From positions 12,962,697 through 13,026,696 of the forward strand of contig CM055111.1 in the NCBI GenBank assembly GCA_029204225.1: DNA of 64,000 nt. The letters run 5' to 3'. The position numbers and the translations under genes were made by a program. This document shows positions 43,092 through 54,366 of this stretch, in pieces (the first letter of the stretch is position 1; each line of letters starts with the position of its first letter). The notes beneath the pieces were generated by a model, which worked only from the letters and a program-made list of their open reading frames with translations, had not been told where the DNA came from and did no database searches. This DNA comes from Diphasiastrum complanatum (taxonomy: Eukaryota > Streptophyta > Lycopodiopsida > Lycopodiales > Lycopodiaceae).

Positions 43092-44614
43092 ACTATGTAC
43101 AATATCTCAATGTGCCTTATGGCCTTTATACTTTCTACATGCATTTCTTTGTACTTCGATGGATTTTCCCATCTTTTATTAATGAAAACAGAAAGTCACA
43201 CATCATGATATAGTGAGTTGAGAACAAATTGTAAGATTAATTTATTGGTCAAATATTTTATTCCATCTACTTGTGCATTGCATTGAACACTAGTTAACCA
43301 AAAATCTTCCTTCCCATTTGGCAATATTTAGTTTGGAGCATGGGGTGGATTGAGATCACCCACTTTAAACCAACCAAAGATTTTATTGTAGTAAAAGAAG
43401 TGTAGCTTGGATCAAAACATGATATAGATATCCCTTCTATAACTTATTTTAAGAAAGTCTATCAAGTCATAAATCCCTCAAGCTCCCTTTATTGTTGACA
43501 ATAATTTGAGTCACCTCCTTTCATGTGGCAACATGAAGATAATTGTATATGTCAAGTAGTAACTGTTGCTTCACATCCATGATTCTACCTCGATAATTTA
43601 AATACATAGTTGTATGTGCTTTAGAAAAAGTTCTTGAAGATAAATGAAAACATAGGCATTTAAGGTGATTTCTATTTGGAAAATGTTCTAGTTGTCATAT
43701 TTCTTGAGAAACGATAATGTGACATAATATAAGTACTAACATAAGGCATTTGAAAAGCTTGTGATACTTCTAGTCAGACAAGAAGCGTAATACCTATCAC
43801 ACATATTGCAGCATGTCGTACATGACACACCATCAATCAGCATAAAAAAGCAAGTCCTCATTTTCTCACATTATCATTTGTTATGTTACAGTCATCTTGA
43901 TGTATTATGTTGCTATTTGGAAGTTACTTGGTTGACCACCATCTATTGAAAAAGAAGAAAAATATGTAAAAAACTCAATTTTAAGTGACGACAGATATGC
44001 TGAATGCGGACAGCCTCTTGAAGTAACCAACATGACAAGAATCTAATCGTAAACACAAAAGGAAGAAGCAATAGCTTCCAAAATTTCAAGTTTAGTACCT
44101 AGTCAAGTGACTGGGCTTAATACCATGCAACCAGCCAATCCATAAGATTCTAATTACCTCTCTACTTATAACTAGATTGTCCTCTACTAAATGGATTGAT
44201 CTTGTAAAGAATTCTTCTGTCACCAGTTGACAGGCTTTGCCTGAGCTTGATATGTCAAATTATATCTTGCAATATAGTGGGCATGTCATGGCTGGTATAC
44301 ATCGCCACTTAAGCCATTTGCTCAACCATCCCTGGATTCATGCTACATGTAATGTTATATAACAAGATGATGTTGCCCACAACATCTCATGCCAACCCAT
44401 CTTTGTTGTCAAAGCTCTTCATCACCCCGGTAAGTTGTGAGTCGTGACATAAACCTATGAGCTACATGATGCACAGAGATAGAGGATAAAGAAGCAAGCA
44501 TTGGCAGGCTTTGCTGCATGATGCTCAGCATAGCTCATAGAAGTGCCATCCATCAAAAGAACACAACATGACATGTTTGGTAGTTTTAGGCATAAAAGTC
44601 CCTTGCTAGCCCAG
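43092..44614. other. AT-rich stretch without a recognised gene
   Basis: No motif or convincing exon was seen on either strand. Confidence 0.45.
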
Positions 44615-44862
44615 GTCAGCAAGGCCACTTGTTTGTGGTACATGATGGTCCAAAGTCGATTGAGAGACTTCTGGAGCATTTACTGACTTGGTCATGGTTT
44701 CATCGCTTTCAGGCACCTTATTCAGAATATCTTCACAGCATTCTGTATTTTCGATATCTTGAGCTGCGCTTCCCAAATCCACCTGCGCAAACCAACTATT
44801 GCTTCCTCAAAAGACTTAGATTGCAGCTACAGAGCAATGAGGATAACATCTTTGATCTTGAG
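44615..44862 (+). CDS. Plus-strand exon candidate, unrecognised host gene
   Basis: A 248-nt stretch follows a TAGCCCAG acceptor and ends at a consensus donor GAG|GTAAGT. The open frame starts with two bases of a split codon, then QQGHLFVVHDGPKSIERLL, WSWFHRFQAPYSEYLHSILY, and PPAQTNYCFLKRLRLQLQ. Composition and splice sites suggest a real coding exon. I do not recognise the family. The next candidate exon on this strand is near 46690. Confidence 0.45.
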
Positions 44863-45233
44863 GTAAGTATTTTTTAAAGCTCTTTTTTGAATCACCTTAA
44901 CCTAATGGCATTCATAGACACAGTTTAAAGAAAAAGAAGGCAACTCATTATGCAAGTTTGGAAAGAAACCTATAACCTCACAATCATCCTATTTCTCAAC
45001 AACAGCATACGAGGTTCCCAATTGTAAAAACAAGCACCACAAACCTAGTATCACAGTGTTTCATATGTCAACATCTGCTGGGGGCAATGGGAACACAACA
45101 TTCAAAACACCTGACCAGGTTTTTAGCATCTCAAAAAAACGAATTTCAAAACTGAAACTACAATTTCAGTTTGCAGTTATACAAGCAGTTGTAAATTAGT
45201 GTTAAGATTATTCTGCAAGTAATGTCACTCATT

Positions 45234-46038
45234 GTTCGAACTGGGGTTTTGACAACCTGAGTGAATTCTTTGTGAGTTTTGCGAGTTTTATTTACGAATG
45301 ATTTATAAAACTTCATGGCACATGGTATGCTATCAAATATATAGGCTTCATATATAAAAAAAATTGTATTAGATAAAGACTAACTTTGATTATACCAATG
45401 GATTCTACATAAAGAGCACTTTTGCTTTTTGGACCATCTCAATCCGATCAATAGTAAGAAAGTTATGACAGTTCAATCTTTTTAAGACTAGAAAACATTT
45501 TCCCCTTGGAACCTAAAAGGGGTAACACGCCGGCGGGCTATCAATTTGAGTTAAGCTTAAATAGGTAGCACGCCGGCGTGCTACCCCTTTCAAGCTCCAA
45601 GAAAAAAAAATAATAGCCTAAAAACCTTTGAAGGGCGATAACTTTCTTAATATTGCTCGAATTCAGATGATCCAAAAAGCAAAAATGCTCCATTTTTCAC
45701 GTAGAATACATTGCTTTAATCAAATTTGATAAAAAAAAAATGTCAATATTTTATATTTTCATCATCTCAACATAAGCTTAACAGTTAAGTTATAGCCTCC
45801 ATCTAGAACATACAATAAAAATATTTTTTTCTACCAACATTGATTTTACGATACCTATTATAGGCTTGGCCACATACCATCATGTCTCTTAATGTATGGT
45901 CGTACATCAACAAAAATGTTTTAGATTTTAAAAACCTAAAAACAATGTAGCATGCCATGTGCTATCAATTTGATGTGATTTAAAAACACTAAACTCGCAA
46001 AACTCGTAGATGATTTACTCGCAAAATGCCAAACCCCT
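45234..46038. mobile_element. Foldback (MITE-like) element of about 800 bp
   Basis: The two halves are imperfect inverted copies. Outer arms: GTTCGAACTGGGGTTTTG and GTGAGTTTTGCGAGTTT on the left are matched inverted by AAACTCGCAAAACTCG and CCCCTTCGAACT on the right. Middle: GATTCTAC...TTTTGCTTTTTGGA and AAGAAAGTTAT (about 45400-45480) are matched by ATAACTTTCTT and TCCAAAAAGCAAAA (about 45640-45690). Centre: a GC-rich inverted repeat with CACGCCGGCG near 45525 and 45575. No transposase is inside. RNA from either strand would fold into a long hairpin. A target duplication was not found by eye. Confidence 0.75.
45564..45585. repeat. Perfect 22-bp GC-rich palindrome
   Basis: The core GCACGCCGGCGTGC is extended by GGTA/TACC on each side. 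A related imperfect copy with CACGCCGGCGGGC lies 45 bp upstream in the same foldback element. Confidence 0.9.
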
Positions 46039-46112
46039 TCGAACTGAAAGGTCTGTTGATTTTTTAATCTGCAAAGTAAGTTCCATCAAAATAAACAACA
46101 GACATATATGTT

Positions 46113-46148
46113 GCACATGTGCACACGCGCACACGCGCGTGCGCGCGC
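46113..46148. repeat. 36-bp alternating purine-pyrimidine tract
   Basis: Strict alternation of purine and pyrimidine, rich in GC and CA steps (includes CACGCGCACACGCGCGTGCG). Such tracts can adopt left-handed Z-DNA under negative supercoiling; any role here is inference. Confidence 0.85.
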
Positions 46149-46689
46149 CCACACACACGTATAGATATATTTTACACATGACACATTGAATAGTAGTAAG
46201 TACACACATTACTAAAAACCAAATAGAGTTACCATCTAATATGTATACATGCATGTCCTACATGATGTTATGGACATCTTGTCCATATTGGTACCCTCTT
46301 CATATTGATAACCTTTGTTATGGACATCCTATCCATAAGGGTGTCCTTTTTATGCATTAATCGGCCACACACCCTTTATATTCACTTTTATCTCCTTAGT
46401 TTCTAGAAGCTTTGATTTTAGGGCATTTGTTGCATATACGCAGGGACTAGAGAGACTCGTTATTTAGCTATGGATATTGGTATTGTTTGAGCTCTTCATT
46501 GGAAGACTTATTGCTATTGTTTGCAGGGCTTAGCAGTTTATTATATCTGATGTCATCTGTCTTCCAATGTTTCATGGGGACGGTTCGTACGTTGTTTTGA
46601 AACGTGTTTGAAACGGCTGGTTCAGGTTCGAAACGGGAAATTATTTTAGCGTTTGTTTTTTTTTGAAAATGTGTTTTTATGGGTTTTTG

Positions 46690-46977
46690 GGGTTTACACA
46701 TGTCGTAGAAAGTCTAGTACCAAGTAGATACATCCAATTTCATGAGAATGCTCTAGAGAATGCAATTTCAAGAGGAGAAACTGTGTATGGTGACTATGGT
46801 CACTTTCCTCAGTCAATTAACGATATTGTCATGGATAGGTTATTAGGTTGCGAGAATCTGTTCATGCCCATTGCCAGTACAAAGCTCATGGCCCTTCATA
46901 AATCATGCTCAAGTCACAAGTGCATTAGGAAGTATGCGACACAACCATCATCATCTTTAGAGTCTTGTAGCTTTTAA
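46690..46977 (+). CDS. Plus-strand terminal exon candidate, unrecognised
   Basis: After a CATGTCGTAG or GTAGAAAG acceptor the forward frame reads VVESLVPSRYIQFHENALEN, SRGETVYGDYGHFPQSINDI and LGCENLFMPIASTKLMALHK, then a Ser-rich tail to a stop at 46975-46977. Its composition is protein-like, with several Cys and His. It could be the last exon of the gene with exon 44615-44862, with the foldback element lying in the intron between. The family is unknown. Confidence 0.35.
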   Translation, partial: GFTHVVESLVPSRYIQFHENALENAISRGETVYGDYGHFPQSINDIVMDRLLGCENLFMPIASTKLMALHKSCSSHKCIRKYATQPSSSLESCSF

Positions 46978-47219
46978 GTACTAAGAGAACAAGAAGTTTA
47001 GCTCGTGAGGGTTTGCATGCCCATTGCGTAGCTCTTTTCTGAAAACCCTAGTCTAAAAACTGTTCTCCTTTTATAATTTATTCCTTTCGTATTTTTTGGC
47101 AATTGCACAACGAGACCAAATAGTTTGGAGCTCAAGACCCTCCCTGTTATTGATATAGCTATGCATTAAAAGCATGCCTGATTACAGATTAGCAAAAGTT
47201 GGTTTAATGCAGCATTAGG

Positions 47220-47730
47220 ACTGTTGCAATGCTTTCTCAGTTTGTTTGCATTCCAAATAAGTATGAAAAAGATGAAGTTGCTATACTGCTATATGTTGAT
47301 GATGTGGCTTTAGACTCCAGGGACAATTGGACAGCTTAGATACTTTTTGTACTCGATGGGGATTGAGGGTGAATATGTCGAAGACCAAAGTGATGGTCTT
47401 CGATACTTCCAGAGGAGATTTTCCTTGATGGTCAGCCTTTAGAGATTGTTTCATCCTACACGTACTTGGGTGTTCTATTCAGTGGTCCTATTTTCAGCAT
47501 GCGGCAGGCTGCCTCGGATCGCCTTGGGAACGGTCACGCTTCCCTCATCCAGCTTGAGAGATTTTGTTTCCGAAGTTATATTCATGATGCTCCTAGTAAG
47601 TGTCGTCTCTTCGACACTATGGTCACTCCTACAACATTATATGCGACAGAGGCTTGGTGTACAGGTATTATCTTCGAACTAGTCTCGTATATCTCAGCTC
47701 TAGACCACCTTGCTATCCCGGATGATTAGA
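47220..47730 (+). mobile_element. LINE reverse transcriptase fragment 1
   Basis: LLYVDDVAL (RT active site, about 47283-47310) is followed after frame changes by FLDGQPLEIVSSYTYLGVLF, RLGNGHASLIQLERFCFR and DTMVTPTTLYATEAWCTG. This is the end of the RT domain and the connection region of a plant non-LTR retrotransposon. It is closely related to 51430-52130 and to the minus-strand copy at 60501-61100. A (TA)n tract at 47813 may mark its 3' end. Confidence 0.75.
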
Positions 47731-47811
47731 CTTAAGCCCTTAGTTCCACACCCAATTATCACTACTGAGTTTGTTGTTCCTCCCATTTTAGTGGATGCCC
47801 TTTTTCAGCTC

Positions 47812-47812
<1 letters not shown>

Positions 47813-47850
<38 letters not shown>
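47813..47850. repeat. (TA)n microsatellite
   Basis: About 19 TA units. Confidence 0.95.
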
Positions 47851-47853
<3 letters not shown>

Positions 47854-47895
47854 GAGCATTGACTCTCCCTTCTAACAGATATTCCTACAATGCAG

Positions 47896-48565
47896 TTACA
47901 TCCTTGAGATTACTATATGATCGTGGATGATGTTAGTGCCCCAGGATGGAGGGAAACCGTAGACAACTGAGTGGTTGAACAAAGTGGCCAGAACAGGTGA
48001 GAGTATGTTAGTGGCATGGATTAGTAACTTATCCTTGATGTCTTTGATATGACGGGTCTTCATTCTCTTGATGGCCACCAAGACCATGTCAGAGGTGAAG
48101 AAAGTGAACACGGATGAACGAGGAGAGATGGACATGGGCGTGTCAATGTGTATGATGTATAGTGTAGTAGAGTAGCTATTCCAAATATGTAGATCCTCTA
48201 GGAGAGGGGGTGGAGCGTGAGGGATGAGCTCATGCCAAAAAGCACATGTGGAAGAGTTGAATAGGAAGGTCAATATGGCGCTTCCCTTCACGCACCTTGT
48301 AGGCCCACTTTTTCGGCGAAGTGTACGAAGGATCGATGAGTAATACGAAGGAGGTTTGGTTCATGGAAGCGTACATGGATAACTTGATGATGTAATGGAT
48401 GACATTTGTCATCACACCAAGGAGGCCGTATGTAACATGATGTGGAAGTCGTGACAAGCTGGCATGTTGTCCACTTTTATGCAGCAAACTTACAGCATGA
48501 TAGTTCACATTGTGCTCGTTGGTGCCTTTACATGGCAATATCGGTCCCTCAGTCCAGTGACACAA
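47896..48565 (-). mobile_element. LINE fragment 2, region between endonuclease and RT
   Basis: The minus strand from about 48330 reads KKWAYKVREG, LFNSSTCAFWHELIPH, SDMVLVAIKRMKTRHIKDI and LSPVLATLFNHSVVYGFPPS. This is the early RT region of a non-LTR element, just before the fingers domain. Frame changes occur. Sequence from 48565 to 48330 is less certain. It may be the upstream part of the same LINE family as fragment 1, in opposite orientation. Confidence 0.6.
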
Positions 48566-49820
48566 TAGGATGGTCTACTAGCCACATCAGTATACTTTTT
48601 GTACAGCATTTAAACCACTGAGTTGGTGCCCTCATAACCATTTGAATGCCTTCTATGAGGTATTCCTGGTCCATTCATCCATACAACTTCACATCGCTTT
48701 ATATTACTACTCCAGGCTAGCAATTATTGACGTTCATGTTGAGGTTTACAGGATACTTTTGCACCTACTTCCATGTATGCCCTTTAGTGATCTGTATACG
48801 GCAACAATGACATCCTTTGCCAACATTTCCAGCATATGCAGTTTTGGAGTTCATAGCTTTGGCAGTTACTAATGTTTCTCAGTCTCCTTTTGGCTATTCA
48901 GCCTCAGTCTACCGGATCACATTTCGTTTTTGCAACGACAGCAACTTTCTTTATTCATTTCAGTGTGTGCTCTTTTGTTTACCACCAAATTATCAGGGGT
49001 ACTTTATGGACATACAATACACTGGGGGATATATTGAGCACAAGACCTGTTTTCCCTTTTGTTGTTTTTTTATGCTACGGTTTTAGGCCCTTCTAGAAGG
49101 GGTGCAATTTGAAGTTGACCTAACTTCTCTAGTAGGTCACTAGTAGCTAGTGGGTGGTATAGATGAAGGGAGTACTTTCATTCATTCAGTACGTTATGAT
49201 TTCAATTAGTCTCAAGTTCTCCATAGGAAACTCATTGCTCTTCCTTGTAAGGGGATCAGCTACTGGAAATATTTCTTTCTTTCAGGATTCTTAGTTGGAG
49301 AATGCTATTTGGTTCATCTTCTATGGTCCATTCAGCGCTTAGTATGAAAGTTAAATCTGTAACTGAGTACATACACACTATGTACAATATACTTTGATAC
49401 ATTTTATCTCATCTTACCGTACTCTAATGATACTACACCAACATTAACAATTCTCTTCTTTTTCTCATGTCTCTCCTAGCCGAAACCAACACAGATATCA
49501 CTCTGGCTAAATGTGCAATCCACGACCAACAAAGATACATTCTTATCGCGACATTTCATTGGAAAAATAACTTGTCTGACAATTATTTTGTTCAAAAACT
49601 CATATCAGGGCCATCCAGATCCAAGACTTCAAAGAACTCTAGTTGGAAACTGAGTTATTTCCATTTGACTGATAATGATTTGTATTGAACCTAGCCAAAA
49701 TTTCATATCACTACATTCATAAATATTTTATCAGCTTATGCATAAAATTTAACTGAAGCACAAGAAAAGATAAAATTCCTCCCTCCAAACCCTGATAACG
49801 AGATCCTTCAAAATACATAC
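48566..49820. other. Spacer without a recognised gene
   Basis: Short open frames only, for example 49467-49688. Nothing could be assigned. It lies downstream, on the minus strand, of exon 49821-49937 and may be intron. Confidence 0.4.
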
Positions 49821-49937
49821 CTTTTGCTTCTTGGCCAAGGATGATTCGCATTCATCAAAATCACTGAGCCTATGCACACGAGTCTGACCATTCCGGTCTG
49901 GCACTTTTAAACAATATTTTCCTTCACATTTATCCTC
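49821..49937 (-). CDS. Minus-strand exon candidate, 39 codons, phase 0
   Basis: A GGTGATACAG acceptor and a perfect AAG|GTATGT donor bound exactly 117 nt. The frame is open: EDKCEGKYCLKVPDRNGQTR, then VHRLSDFDECESSLAKKQK. Length, phase and splice sites agree with an internal exon. It follows exon 50183-50302 in phase. The Cys and acidic residues do not match a motif I know. Confidence 0.55.
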
Positions 49938-50182
49938 CTGTATCACCATTGACCATAAAAGTTCAAATAAGTAATTCTAGCTTACCCACTTAACTATCAT
50001 AACGAAATCCAGTATCTAATCTTCGTGTTACATGCTGTGCACTATAATACTGGAATAGATTTCAGCAACCCAGAAGACTTTGTAATTCTACAGTGACAGA
50101 CAAAACAAGGAGATCCAGTTTCATCTATTACATTGTTGAGGCTAAGAACAAGAAGTTTCAATTATGAGTGAACATCTTTTAC

Positions 50183-50302
50183 CTTTTGTTGTGTTGCTGG
50201 GTCAAAAATCTCTTGATTCACATCGCTAGAGAGTGTCAATAAAGATGCTAAATCATTCTGGGCAGGCTCAGCTGATGTAGTCCCTCTTGTTGTGTTCGAT
50301 CC
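50183..50302 (-). CDS. Minus-strand exon candidate, 40 codons, phase 0
   Basis: An ATTACAG acceptor and AAAAG|GTAAAA donor bound 120 nt. The open frame reads GSNTTRGTTSAEPAQND and SSDVNQEIFDPATQQK. The Ser/Thr-rich, low-structure composition suggests a linker region. It connects in phase with 50686-50728 upstream and 49821-49937 downstream. Confidence 0.55.
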
Positions 50303-50685
50303 CTGTAATAGATCCAAAGCAGCATAAGGTTCTTGTACAAATTTCCTGATTGGAGCCTATTTTTGTAAACGTTGACATGGACAAGCATTCATCATACACT
50401 ACCAAAACTTCAACGTTTCAGCATGCATTATTTCATGAGAAGAAGGATTAAAAAACAGTTCAGGCGTCAAAGAAATCCTTCACTTTAGCAGTTTCTATAT
50501 CTTAAAACACATTGCATATTCGTTGCAAGTACGAGACTCTAAATATGACTGCCAAATGTATGAAAGTAAATTTGCGTGGCTGAGGTTGCTAACACATCTT
50601 CTGCCTGTAACATGGTTAATGGCATGGAAATCTTTTTTACCAAACATTCATCAAAGATACTATAGAGCTTTGGGATCACGCTTAC

Positions 50686-50728
50686 CCATTTGCCTGATGC
50701 TGAAGTCCAAACTTGAAAGCTTGCTACT
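50686..50728 (-). CDS. Minus-strand micro-exon candidate, 43 nt
   Basis: A pyrimidine-rich acceptor (TTTTTATTCAG) and a GG|GTAAGC donor enclose 43 nt that read, after one base of a split codon, VASFQVWTSASGKW. It connects in phase 0 to exon 50183-50302. A second 43-nt exon with the same phase and a similar peptide (VSIFMILTTHPSDM) lies at 59498-59540. Confidence 0.5.
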
Positions 50729-50899
50729 CTGAATAAAAATCATGCCTTCGACACTCACATTGCTTTCGATACTATAATCAAAATGAATAGATTTGAACCC
50801 TCTAAATGTCCTTCTGAGTAGTCTTGGGCCAGGACTAGAAGTCACTTTGAGACTAGCTTTAATAGCATGAATTTACACCAAGTCCGTATCTGGAATTGG

Positions 50900-51202
50900 A
50901 AGAGGCCTTTCTTTAAGTGTAGATGTGGTGATAAGTGCAAGAACAACCCCTCCATCATATAGTTTGATGACGTTGTCTGGTTTATGATGAACAACCTGAG
51001 TAAATTCTTTCCCAGTGCCTCTCTACAAAACCAAATCAATGCCCTTTTTCTTTGGCTACACAAACCTACAAGAGACATTGTCAAAGCCCACCTTGCCTTT
51101 CTCTTTATTAGGCCATACATGATTGATGCCGCTATCGAGCTTTCACATGACCCTACTACCAAACGTCTGATTGAAAGACAAATACTTCCAAAATGCGAGT
51201 AA
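50900..51202 (+). pseudogene. Unrecognised plus-strand ORF with N-terminal Cys cluster
   Basis: Forward sequence reads FFKCRCGDKCKNNPS (50906-50950), a stop, then a 73-codon frame with FPSASLQNQINALFLWLHKP and AFLFIRPYMIDAAIELSHDP. It ends at 51202, shortly before LINE RT sequence. It may be an upstream part of that LINE or an unrelated gene fragment. Confidence 0.3.
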
Positions 51203-51364
51203 AAGATCCAGTTTCTTCAATTTGAACAATCCGAGTATAGTAATGTCAAGAAGTGGTAGCAAGAAGAGGAAGTGCGTACCGTACAAAGGCAAAACCGGAC
51301 AACATAGCAATGGGAAAGACGAACTACCTGTTAGGAACCTGAATTTTTATAGAGATTAATCCTT

Positions 51365-52340
51365 GTGCAGGAAGAAGAATTAAAAATAGTGCTGGTTGTC
51401 AATGAGGCAGAACGTGTGCAGCTTGTGATTATCTCTCAGTGTTGCGGGGACGGTTGTAGGCTTGGTGACATTCTAATCGCTATCCTTCTCTATGCGGATG
51501 ATGTCGTACTAGTCTCTCATACCAGAGAGGGATTACAGAGACAATTGGATTGCTTACACACCTTTTGTCCCCAGTAGGAGTTAGGGGTGAATCTCTCAAA
51601 TACCAAAATCATGGTCTTCAATACTTCTCGGGCTTCCATGCAGCGCTAGGAGCTTACCTTTGATGGACAGCCTCTAGAGGTGGTTTCTTCATACACTTAC
51701 TTCGGTGTGCTCTTTTCTGGTCCTACCTTCAGTACGAGACAGGCGGCTACTTCTAGACTCGGGAATCATTCTTCTCTAGTTCAATTGAAGAGATTCTGCT
51801 TTCGTAAGTCTATTCGGGGATGCCTCGAGTAAGTGTAGACTTTTTGACACCATCGTCACCCCTTCAGCCTTATATGCAGTAGAGATGTGGTGTACAGGCC
51901 TCTCCTCTTCACACTGGGCCAGCATTTCACGTTTACAGACCACCATGTTAGCTCGCATGATTCGAGCGAAGCCCTCTGTTCCACATGAGATCATTCTTTC
52001 GGAGTCTGCCACCCCCCCTATCCAGATAGAAGCAGCCTTCCAACTTATCACGTACATCCAGAGAGCTCAGGCACTTCCTGATATAGAGCAGAGATATACC
52101 CGGCTTGCACTCATGTCCTCCCACCATCTTTAGGAGGGAGATATCATTGCCTATTTCGGGACATGCTGACTACGCTCAAATCACTTATTGCATACGAGGA
52201 TCCTCGCTGTGCTGCGCTTATGATACGAGAGATGGTCTTGCTGCGACAGGATATATACCAGTCAGCTCACCAGCCACATCCTAGCTCTCAGGCTCGGATT
52301 ATGTCTTTCTTCTCCAGGAGACGACCACATCTCGATACCT
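51365..52340 (+). mobile_element. LINE reverse transcriptase fragment 3
   Basis: Forward frames give LLYADDVVLVSHTREGLQRQ, with the RT active site at about 51490. They continue with a stop near 51574, LTFDGQPLEVVSSYTYFGVL, TRQAATSRLGNHSSLVQL, and after frame changes PSVPHEIILSESATPPIQ. It is collinear with fragment 1 at 47220 and longer at the 3' end. A (CT)n tract at 52724 lies downstream. The enzyme would prime on nicked target DNA; this copy is dead. Confidence 0.8.
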
Positions 52341-52720
52341 GATGACGATGACGATGATACACCACCTCATAGGTATCAGAGACTGTATCACTCACAGTCA
52401 TGCGGCAGCTTGTACTTCCCGCCTGGTCACGAGAGCACACAGTTTTTACCTTCCTAGACGACATCAGCGACGGTCCATATTACCTCCTACGACAGCTCGT
52501 ATCACAACCTTTTTCAGCAGCAATGCTAGATGATACGACTCTATTGTTAGCAGTTATTTTGCTCTCACTTATGGACAGTTTGTAGTTTACCGTTATTTTG
52601 TTCATCTTTTATGCATGGTTTTTTCTTGGAGACGTCTATATACGCTCCCATGGTTAACACATACTTGACATGTACTCTTATTGGTCTTATATGCCTTTTG
52701 GCACGGAAAAGACATTAATA

Positions 52721-52723
<3 letters not shown>

Positions 52724-52772
<49 letters not shown>
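52724..52772. repeat. (CT)n microsatellite
   Basis: About 24 CT units, possibly the tail of the upstream LINE fragment. Confidence 0.95.
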
Positions 52773-52775
<3 letters not shown>

Positions 52776-52808
52776 GCAGTTCCTCTACCTCTACCTTCAC
52801 CTTCGTTT

Positions 52809-53244
52809 ATGTCAGCCCCGTTCACAAAGAGCCATTTGCAAGAGTACAAGGCCCTTAATATTCGCGTCAGAGGTATTCTCAAATCCCATGGTGTTGTTGA
52901 AGACGCTAAAAAGTTTTTGGTTGAAGATCTTCAGCACCATACCACAAATATGGAAATTGCATGGCGGCCTAAGACCCGAATACTCTTGTTATTTCCAAGA
53001 ACGCAAGAAGGCACGACAAGAAGCGCTTTTCACTGGTAAGCTGCTCATCTACCGTGATGGTACTCTCAGATTTGTAGATCGTAAGCCTCTAGCTAATAAG
53101 AGTTTGATATTTGAGATTGTCAGCGTTAGAGTCAGAACTAGAGAATTGAAGAGCTGTCCAGCTGAACCTGTAAAATGGTCTGTGTACCATATAATCTTGG
53201 CCATTAATCTCCTTAGTTCAATCCGTTTAGTTTTGTTTGTTTGA
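52809..53244 (+). pseudogene. Unrecognised plus-strand coding-like stretch
   Basis: Two overlapping frames. One starts MSAPFTKSHLQEYKALNIRV and runs to a possible donor CTG|GTAAGC at about 53035. The other continues through QERKKARQEALFTGKLLIYR and RTRELKSCPAEPVKWSVYHI to a stop at 53244. A frame change around 52950 may separate them. No family recognised. Confidence 0.3.
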
Positions 53245-53269
53245 CGGCATCAATCCGTCTAGGGTGCCA

Positions 53270-53875
53270 CTGAAAGTGGCCGGAAGAGAGACAAAGTAAC
53301 CAAAGGAGGGTGACCAATACAGAAGATAGCTAGAGGCGAGGAGCCAATGTCAAGAAGGCTGTAGTTGAAAATTTGAAAAGTGGGGTAGAAAGAAAAGCCA
53401 ATCAGGCAAGGTGGGAGGTGAAAAGAATATAAGGTAGGAGGCCGAGATATAAATTTCGTTTGTGATAGACAGTATGTTCTACATTTTCGCATTAGGCAAG
53501 AAATTCGGCTGCAGGAAGGCAAGCGATGTAGGCAGCAAACTGCAGTGATAAAGGCAGGTGGACGGTGGCTTGAAGGAGAAGAGACCCGAAGGCCAGAAAC
53601 AAGGGACGGAAAACTGGTATATGATGGGAAATAGAAGGTGGCCAAATGCAAGAGAATACGGGCCAGAAGGATAAAAGGGTGCAGAGAGAGTCCTTGAAAG
53701 TAGACAGGAGGAAGGCAACAGTATTGAATGGGGAAAAGGCTGGTGTTGCCATGTTGGAAATATGGCACTTGAGGTTAAGAGCGAATGCCAGCAGCAGCAG
53801 CAGGGAAGTGAAAGATAGAAGCAGGAGGAAGGAAGAGGCTGGGAGACAAACGTCATCCATAGCAAATGGTCACTA
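53270..53875. other. Purine-rich plus strand, no gene
   Basis: A/G-rich on the plus strand (many GAAGG, GGAGG, AGGCA words). The bias removes stops from the minus strand and makes several long overlapping open frames there, all Pro/Leu/Ser-rich without motifs. It may be a 5' untranslated region of a non-LTR element. Confidence 0.5.
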
Positions 53876-53889
53876 GTTGTACGATATCA

Positions 53890-54015
53890 AGGTTGCATTC
53901 AAACGTCCTCACTTGAAACATGTTTGAAACTTTTAAATGAAAATTTCAAACATTTGAAAAAAATACTGTACGTACCGTCGTACCGTTCGTTCCAGAACGT
54001 ACTGGGTCAGAACGT

Positions 54016-54016
<1 letters not shown>
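53890..54016. repeat. Short palindromic-word repeat (TTTCAAA and GTTCCAGAACG)
   Basis: GTTTGAAAC-type words at 53905-53965 are followed by GTACGTACC, CGTACC and GTTCCAGAACGTACTG. It leads directly into the (CT)n(AT)n tract at 54016. Confidence 0.6.

Positions 54017-54088
<72 letters not shown>
54016..54088. repeat. (CT)n(AT)n compound microsatellite
   Basis: About 12 CT units followed by about 24 AT units. Confidence 0.95.
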
Positions 54089-54091
<3 letters not shown>

Positions 54092-54322
54092 ATAGTGTCC
54101 CCTGGTACGCTGTTATGGTACCGCCAGTACCATAACAGTGGTACCGCCAGTACGGTACTACCCTGGGATCCGCGGTACCAGGGCGGTACCATAATAAAAA
54201 AAAGTAAAAAAAATTCCCGTGTTATTTTCGCAAAAAAAAAAAAAAAAAATTTGGGTACCGCTGACCGATATGGTACCGCGGTACCATATATGGTCCCACG
54301 GTACCAGGATCCGCGGGACCTA

Positions 54323-54323
<1 letters not shown>
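54089..54323. repeat. (TA)n-flanked foldback unit 1, GGTACC-rich
   Basis: Starts GTCATAGTGTCC and ends GCGGGACCTATGAT, an imperfect terminal inverted repeat. Between them GGTACC, GTACC and GGATCC words recur many times, with a central A/T homopolymer block containing CCCGTGTTATTTTCG. Both sides are (TA)n. Confidence 0.8.

Positions 54324-54364
<41 letters not shown>
54324..54364. repeat. (AT)n microsatellite between the two foldback units
   Basis: About 20 AT units. Confidence 0.95.

Positions 54365-54366
<2 letters not shown>

Noticed and set aside
53259-53865. Three long overlapping minus-strand open frames rich in Pro, Leu and Ser
   Set aside because: They exist because the plus strand is purine-rich and lacks CTA/TTA/TCA words. 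None has a motif, and they contradict each other.
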